Below, one piece after another: positions 7,230 through 8,525 of a stretch of DNA of 8,525 nucleotides. The DNA is taken from positions 1 through 8,525 of the forward strand of contig JAQCKY010000066.1 of the NCBI GenBank assembly GCA_027592155.1. The letters run 5' to 3'. The translations under genes were made by a program, and so were the position numbers. This DNA comes from Pseudomonadota bacterium. GTDB lineage: Bacteria > Pseudomonadota > Alphaproteobacteria > Rhodospirillales > UBA2165. The notes under the pieces were generated by a model. That model was not told the DNA's origin. It worked only from the letters and a program-made list of their open reading frames with translations, and searched no databases. Each line of letters starts with the position of its first letter. Position 1 is the first letter of the stretch.

Positions 7230-7412
7230 GCCTCTGTCTCCTTGTACGTAGTGCGAACCATTTGATTTCAGAATAGAGCGTGACGCAAGGGCCGATATGG
7301 CGTCATCATGCGCGCGTGAAAACCGGGTGGAATTATCGGGCGGCGACGGAAATTTGCCGTTAAAGTTTTACCCCAAAGACAAATCCAGACGCGACCTAGG
7401 AGAGCTTCAGCG
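7230..7412. promoter_or_regulatory. Divergent intergenic regulatory region
   Basis: This 183-nt stretch separates the start of the minus-strand operon from the start of the plus-strand BKACE gene, so it should hold both promoters. No open frame here looks coding. A weak minus-strand promoter candidate is TTGCGT (7288-7283) and TCAAAT (7265-7260) with a 17-nt spacer, leaving about 25 nt of leader before hyuA. It matches consensus at only 3 and 4 of 6 positions. No convincing plus-strand promoter was found, although the AT-rich segment around 7351-7370 is a plausible place. No regulator gene is present in the window. Confidence 0.55.
7281..7319. promoter_or_regulatory. Candidate operator: inverted repeat plus adjoining GC-rich palindrome
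   Basis: TGACGC (7281-7286) and GCGTCA (7300-7305) form a perfect 6-bp inverted repeat with a 13-nt spacer, so the half-sites are 19 nt apart, close to two helical turns. Immediately next to it, TCATGCGCGCGTGA (7306-7319) is a palindrome matching itself at 12 of 14 positions. The left arm overlaps the weak -35 candidate of the operon, as a repressor site would. No transcription factor family can be assigned, and short repeats like these can arise by chance in GC-rich DNA. Confidence 0.3.
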
Positions 7413-8351
7413 ATGGCAAAAGACGGAAAAGTAATCATCACCTGTGCGGTCACCGGTGCGATACACACGCCCACCATGTCGCCGTACCTGCCGATTACCC
7501 CCAGTGAAATCGCCGCCGACGCCATCGCCGCCGCCGAAGCCGGGGCCTCCATCCTTCATCTTCATGCCCGCAACCCGGTGGACGGCAGCCCGACCCCGGA
7601 CCCCGATGTGTTCATGGAGTTCCTCCCCCGCATCAAACAGTCCACCGACGCGATCATCAATATCACGACCGGTGGCGGCCTCGGCATGACCCCGGCGGAA
7701 CGCTGCGCCGGCGCGTTGCGCGCCAGCCCCGAGATGACGTCGCTCAATATGGGTTCGATGAATTTCGGCCTGTTTCCCATCCTCGATAAAAAACTGGACT
7801 GGAAATATGACTGGGAGCCGAAATACCTGGAAATGACCCGGAATTTCATTTTCAGCAATACTTTCAAGGACATCGAGTGGGTCTTGAAGGAGCTGGGCGA
7901 AGGCCACGGCGTGCGTTTTGAGTTCGAATGTTACGACGTCGGGCATCTGTATAATCTCGCCCATTTTGTTGACCGGGGGCTCGTCAAACCGCCCTTCTTC
8001 GTCCAGACCATTTTCGGCATCCTGGGCGGCATCGGCGCCGACCTCGAAAATCTGATGCATATGCGCCGCATGGCCAACAAGCTGTTCGGCGAAGAAAACT
8101 ACGAATGGTCGATCCTCGCCGCCGGGCGCCATCAGATGAGCTTCGTGACTACCGGCGCCATCCTCGGCGGCAACGTCCGGGTCGGCCTGGAAGACTCCCT
8201 CTATCTCGGCAAGGGCGAACTCGCCAAATCCAACGGCGATCAGGTCGCCAAGATCCGGCGGATTTTGGAGGACATGTCCCTGGAAATCGCAACCCCCGCC
8301 GAAGCCCGGGAACGGCTGGCGCTCAAAGGCGGCGATAACGTGGCGTTTTAG
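7413..8351 (+). CDS. Beta-keto acid cleavage enzyme (BKACE/Kce family, DUF849)
   Basis: This 312-residue protein belongs to the family of 3-keto-5-aminohexanoate cleavage enzyme (Kce). These cytoplasmic, metal-dependent TIM-barrel enzymes combine a beta-keto acid with acetyl-CoA to give acetoacetate and a new acyl-CoA. Family marks are VIITCAVTGA (7-16), LPITPSEIA (26-34), the metal ligands in LHLHARN (His49, His51), INITTGG (82-88), LNMGSMNFG (111-119), FGILGGIGA (201-209) and RVGLEDSLYL (256-265). The last holds the third metal ligand Glu260 and the conserved Arg256 and Asp261. In Kce a glutamate follows TGA and contacts the substrate amino group; here it is Ile17, so the substrate is probably not 3-keto-5-aminohexanoate. 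AGGAGA lies 9 nt before the ATG. The gene is transcribed away from the hyuA operon and may share its control region. The true substrate is unknown. Confidence 0.92.
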   Translation: MAKDGKVIITCAVTGAIHTPTMSPYLPITPSEIAADAIAAAEAGASILHLHARNPVDGSPTPDPDVFMEFLPRIKQSTDAIINITTGGGLGMTPAERCAGALRASPEMTSLNMGSMNFGLFPILDKKLDWKYDWEPKYLEMTRNFIFSNTFKDIEWVLKELGEGHGVRFEFECYDVGHLYNLAHFVDRGLVKPPFFVQTIFGILGGIGADLENLMHMRRMANKLFGEENYEWSILAAGRHQMSFVTTGAILGGNVRVGLEDSLYLGKGELAKSNGDQVAKIRRILEDMSLEIATPAEARERLALKGGDNVAF

Positions 8352-8366
8352 CGGACTGCAGCGCAG

Positions 8367-8525
8367 CTAGAAAAATACGATATCCGAGGCTTGAATTTCG
8401 GTCGCACTAATTGCGTTTACACCGTTCAACGTCGCAATCGTAAAGGCCGCGTTGTTGGCGCCACCCATCGTATGCGTTGCGGCAATCAGCTTTGCATTGG
8501 CGCCACTTACCACCAGCCCAAATGC
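8367..8525 (-). CDS. C-terminal fragment of an unidentified protein, possible type I-secreted protein
   Basis: On the minus strand an open frame runs from the right edge for 52 codons to a TAG at 8369-8367. The visible part includes AFGLVVSGANAKLIAA, then AAFTIATLNGVNA, and ends SDIVFF. The composition, rich in Ala, Thr, Asn and Ile with few charges, is unlike the metabolic enzymes nearby, and the DNA looks less GC-rich than the rest of the window. An acidic residue followed by hydrophobic residues at the very end (DIVFF) matches the known C-terminal pattern of type I (ABC) secretion substrates such as RTX proteins. The repeats and start would lie outside the window. It converges tail to tail on the BKACE gene with 15 nt between the stops. 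A chance open frame of this length at a window edge remains possible. Confidence 0.5.
   Translation of the reverse strand, partial: AFGLVVSGANAKLIAATHTMGGANNAAFTIATLNGVNAISATEIQASDIVFF

Noticed and set aside
7245..7250. TACGTA palindrome next to the hyuA ribosome binding site as a LiuR-type regulator site
   Set aside because: A 6-bp palindrome is common by chance, and the longer spaced motif expected for the known leucine-degradation regulator is not present.
7407..8132. A 241-codon minus-strand open frame opposite the BKACE gene
   Set aside because: The plus strand encodes intact BKACE motifs across the same bases, and the antisense product is unlike any known family.
8352..8372. Possible hairpin terminator between the BKACE gene and the convergent edge frame (CTGC-AGC-GCAG)
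   Set aside because: The stem is only 4 bp and no run of T follows on either strand, so it does not qualify as an intrinsic terminator.

Overview
The window is about 8.5 kb of GC-rich (roughly 60%) bacterial DNA, packed with catabolic genes on short intergenic spacers. The gene families and their style (leucine/isovalerate-type carboxylase genes, hydantoinase/oxoprolinase-family genes, a beta-keto acid cleavage enzyme) fit an alphaproteobacterium, perhaps Rhodospirillales-like. That placement is an impression from gene content and protein style; no marker gene is present. No RNA genes, CRISPR arrays, insertion sequences or phage genes were seen.

Layout: positions 1-7229 hold one tight minus-strand operon, read right to left. 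The order is hyuA-like (7229-5166), hyuB-like (5151-3373), a short-chain dehydrogenase (3346-2585), the carboxyltransferase beta subunit of a methylcrotonyl-CoA-type carboxylase (2575-968), a methylglutaconyl-CoA hydratase-type enoyl-CoA hydratase (960-163), and the first 53 codons of the matching biotin carboxylase alpha subunit (160 to the window edge). Gaps between genes are 14, 26, 9, 7 and 2 nt, so the genes are probably co-transcribed and partly translationally coupled. Positions 7230-7412 form a divergent regulatory region. A plus-strand gene (7413-8351) follows and encodes a beta-keto acid cleavage enzyme (BKACE/Kce, DUF849). The right edge (8525-8367, minus strand) appears to be the C-terminus of an unrelated protein whose tail resembles a type I secretion signal.

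How the genes may work together: the last three operon genes are the core of the leucine/isovalerate route (3-methylcrotonyl-CoA to 3-methylglutaconyl-CoA to HMG-CoA). The unusual part is their union with a HyuAB pair and an SDR, with a BKACE diverging from the same regulatory region. One coherent hypothesis is an SDR that oxidises a secondary alcohol to a methyl ketone and a HyuAB-family enzyme that carboxylates it in the manner of acetone or acetophenone carboxylase. BKACE would then cleave the resulting beta-keto acid with acetyl-CoA into acetoacetate and an acyl-CoA. If the acyl-CoA were isovaleryl-CoA, the liu-type enzymes would finish the job after one dehydrogenation. The competing hypothesis is that HyuAB hydrolyses a cyclic amide or lactam. 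The sequence alone does not decide between them.

The best-supported gene-model correction is that the carboxyltransferase gene starts at a CTG codon behind a perfect AGGAGG, not at the first ATG. This restores 21 conserved N-terminal residues and the usual 535-residue length.
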